7,921 bases of DNA from Desulfuromonadaceae bacterium GWC2_58_13 (lineage in GTDB: Bacteria; Desulfobacterota; Desulfuromonadia; Desulfuromonadales; Trichloromonadaceae). Under the pieces are notes generated by a model, which was given only the letters and a program-made list of their open reading frames with translations, searched no databases and had not been told where the DNA came from. Below are positions 6,341 to 7,921 of this stretch, in pieces; positions within the stretch are counted from its first letter, which is position 1; every line of letters begins with the position of its first letter. The stretch is taken from NCBI GenBank assembly GCA_001825565.1, contig MHXM01000017.1, positions 1-7,921 of the forward strand, read 5' to 3'. Made by a program: the position numbers and the translations under genes.

Positions 6341-7921
6341 GTGAAAAAACCCACCACCATAATGCAGCACATACTTCAAGGATTTGCCACCTGGGTCATT
6401 GCCTCCCTGGCCCTACAGGGGAGCGTAACCCTGTCGGCGGAACTCCTCGGCATCGCCGACGGCAAGCCGCGCCTGCCGATGATCCTCTCGGTCGCCCTGG
6501 CGCTCGCCGTCTGGCGTCAGCTGTGTAAATACCAGTCATCGGCCCAGGCTTCCAGAACCTGTAAAGACGTGATGATCCCCCCCCACACCGGCAGGGAAAC
6601 CACGCATGCCGAACATTCCCTCCTCGATGCCCTTGCCGCTCCGGGTTTCCGGACCGCCGCCACCACCGAATCATCGATAGACGATCTGGTCGCCGAATCG
6701 TTTCAACTGCAACTGAAAATCCTCAGAGAGTCACACCAGTTGACCACCGTGGCCGTTTTATGGGCGGATCCCCACGGTAATGCCCTGCGGCTTCGGGGAA
6801 TCGATTCGGAACGCACCGACCTCAACCTCGGCCCTTTTCCCATAGGAAGCGGCATTCTCGGCGCGCTGGTCAAGGGACAGGACGAAATCGCCATGGCGCC
6901 GGTGCGCTCGCCGTTGTGCGGCCTCCCCTATTACCAGCAACAGACGGGTGTCGGCAGCCTGCTGGCGCTCCGAATCAACGCCGTAAAAGACTCTGAAGGA
7001 ATCCTCTGCGTCGACCGCCGGAGCGAAACGCTCTGGACCGATGCCGAACGCCAGTCCCTGCGACGGGCGGCCCGTAAGCTGGAGTTGGAGGTGGCCCTGG
7101 CGAGCCGGCTGCGATTGATGGACGAAGAATGGACGGCTCTTCGCCAGATCTGCATCAGCATGCATGAACTCAACCAGGGGTTGGGCCTGGAAGCGGCGTT
7201 CAATGCCACCATCAGGGCGGTCAGGTCGCTGGTGCCGGCCGACTTCATTGCCATCAGTCTGGTTCAGGGGCGCTGTCACAGCACCCTGTGGGCCGAAGGA
7301 ATCCATGCCGAGAAGGTGCTTGGAATCGATTTTCCCATTCATTCCGGATTGGTCGGTCAAGTTCTCAAACATAACCGCTCGCTCCCCGAGGGGGCGGTGT
7401 ACGGTGGCACATCGCCGGTTTTCGGCGATGTGCAGCGGTTTGCCGATTTCCGCTCCCTGAGGATACTCCCTCTGCGCAAGGAGGGCCAGGCCCCGATCGG
7501 CGCGCTCACCGTCGCGGCCAGAAAATCCCAGGCGTTTTCGAACCAGCAACAGGAGTTGCTTGAACTGATCGCCGCCCAGGTCGCCATCAAGATCGACCTG
7601 GCGCAAGCCCATGAAAAAATCAACAACATGGCCATCACCGACAGCCTGACCGGGCTGGCCAATCATCGCGCCTTCATGCAAGGCTTCGAGGTCATGCTGA
7701 ACCGCGCCCAGCGGCGGAACGGCCCGCTCACCCTGCTGCTGTGCGACATCGATCATTTCAAGGGGATTAACGACAAATACGGACATCCGTTCGGTGACCA
7801 GGTACTCAGACAGGTGGCCGAACGACTCGGCCTGAATGTAAGGGTGGTTGATCTGGCCGCCCGCTACGGCGGCGAGGAGTTCGTGGTTCTGCTGGAGGAC
7901 TCGGATCGGGCCGGTGCCCAG
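6341..7921 (+). CDS. Membrane-anchored GAF-GAF-GGDEF diguanylate cyclase, 3' end outside the window
   Basis: An open frame of 527 residues runs off the right edge. The product should make cyclic di-GMP from two GTP at the cytoplasmic face of the membrane. Two hydrophobic segments at about 9-30 and 45-60 form a hairpin. Two GAF-like regions follow, about 112-250 (divergent) and 265-420, joined by a charged helix. GGDEF begins at about 430 with DSLTGLANHRAF, then CDIDHFKGINDKYGHPFGD (metal-binding D469) and the active-site GGEEF at 510-514. RVVD at 501-504 lies exactly five residues before GGEEF, the position of the RxxD product-inhibition site. The start is uncertain: in-frame ATG 6296, ATG 6302, GTG 6341 and ATG 6362 all lack a clear ribosome-binding site. 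GTG 6341 is preferred because the lysines it adds (MKKPTT) suit a cytoplasmic N-terminus before helix 1. A run of eight C lies at 6577-6584. Any domain after GGDEF, such as EAL, would be outside the window. Confidence 0.92.
   Translation, partial: MKKPTTIMQHILQGFATWVIASLALQGSVTLSAELLGIADGKPRLPMILSVALALAVWRQLCKYQSSAQASRTCKDVMIPPHTGRETTHAEHSLLDALAAPGFRTAATTESSIDDLVAESFQLQLKILRESHQLTTVAVLWADPHGNALRLRGIDSERTDLNLGPFPIGSGILGALVKGQDEIAMAPVRSPLCGLPYYQQQTGVGSLLALRINAVKDSEGILCVDRRSETLWTDAERQSLRRAARKLELEVALASRLRLMDEEWTALRQICISMHELNQGLGLEAAFNATIRAVRSLVPADFIAISLVQGRCHSTLWAEGIHAEKVLGIDFPIHSGLVGQVLKHNRSLPEGAVYGGTSPVFGDVQRFADFRSLRILPLRKEGQAPIGALTVAARKSQAFSNQQQELLELIAAQVAIKIDLAQAHEKINNMAITDSLTGLANHRAFMQGFEVMLNRAQRRNGPLTLLLCDIDHFKGINDKYGHPFGDQVLRQVAERLGLNVRVVDLAARYGGEEFVVLLEDSDRAGAQ

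Noticed and set aside
6758..7786. A 342-codon open frame on the minus strand
   Set aside because: It is antisense to the GAF-GAF-GGDEF gene, whose motifs are unmistakable. The minus-strand translation resembles no protein family.

Overview
This 7.9 kb window looks like chromosomal DNA from a Gram-negative, moderately GC-rich bacterium. My best guess is a deltaproteobacterium-like lineage (Desulfobacterota). That guess rests on the style of the multidomain sensor kinases, the PocR-PAS kinase architecture and a GAF-GAF-GGDEF protein, not on a marker gene. I see no phage, insertion sequence, CRISPR or defence genes.

Layout from left to right: (1) the 5' part of a minus-strand gene for a secreted or periplasmic protein with an internal repeat (1-377), behind a strong sigma70-like promoter; (2) a divergent plus-strand gene for a membrane CHASE-PAS-PAS histidine kinase (629-3154); (3) a minus-strand tRNA-Arg(UCG) with an encoded CCA end and a long perfect terminator hairpin (3190-3328); (4) a minus-strand DUF3617-type small secreted protein whose stop lies 7 nt from the tRNA (3336-3746); (5) a minus-strand soluble PocR-PAS-PAS-PAS histidine kinase (3855-6242); (6) a divergent plus-strand gene for a membrane-anchored GAF-GAF-GGDEF diguanylate cyclase that runs off the right edge (6341-7921).

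The window is a signalling neighbourhood. Two hybrid-less kinases share a closely related transmitter core but carry different sensors: an extracytoplasmic CHASE domain and a cytosolic PocR domain. Neither has a receiver domain, and no response regulator is encoded here, so their partners must lie elsewhere. The diguanylate cyclase has an intact GGEEF signature and an RxxD inhibitory site, so its visible part is consistent with c-di-GMP synthesis.

The most notable non-coding signal is a composite motif (TTAAG-N2-TACCAAGA-N7/9-ATTATGCT, plus-strand reading). It occurs just upstream of both the PocR kinase and the DUF3617 gene and suggests shared regulation or a duplicated leader. A 16-base, one-mismatch direct repeat also flanks the CHASE kinase gene. 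I did not find a clearly new biological system; the findings are regulatory and evolutionary leads.
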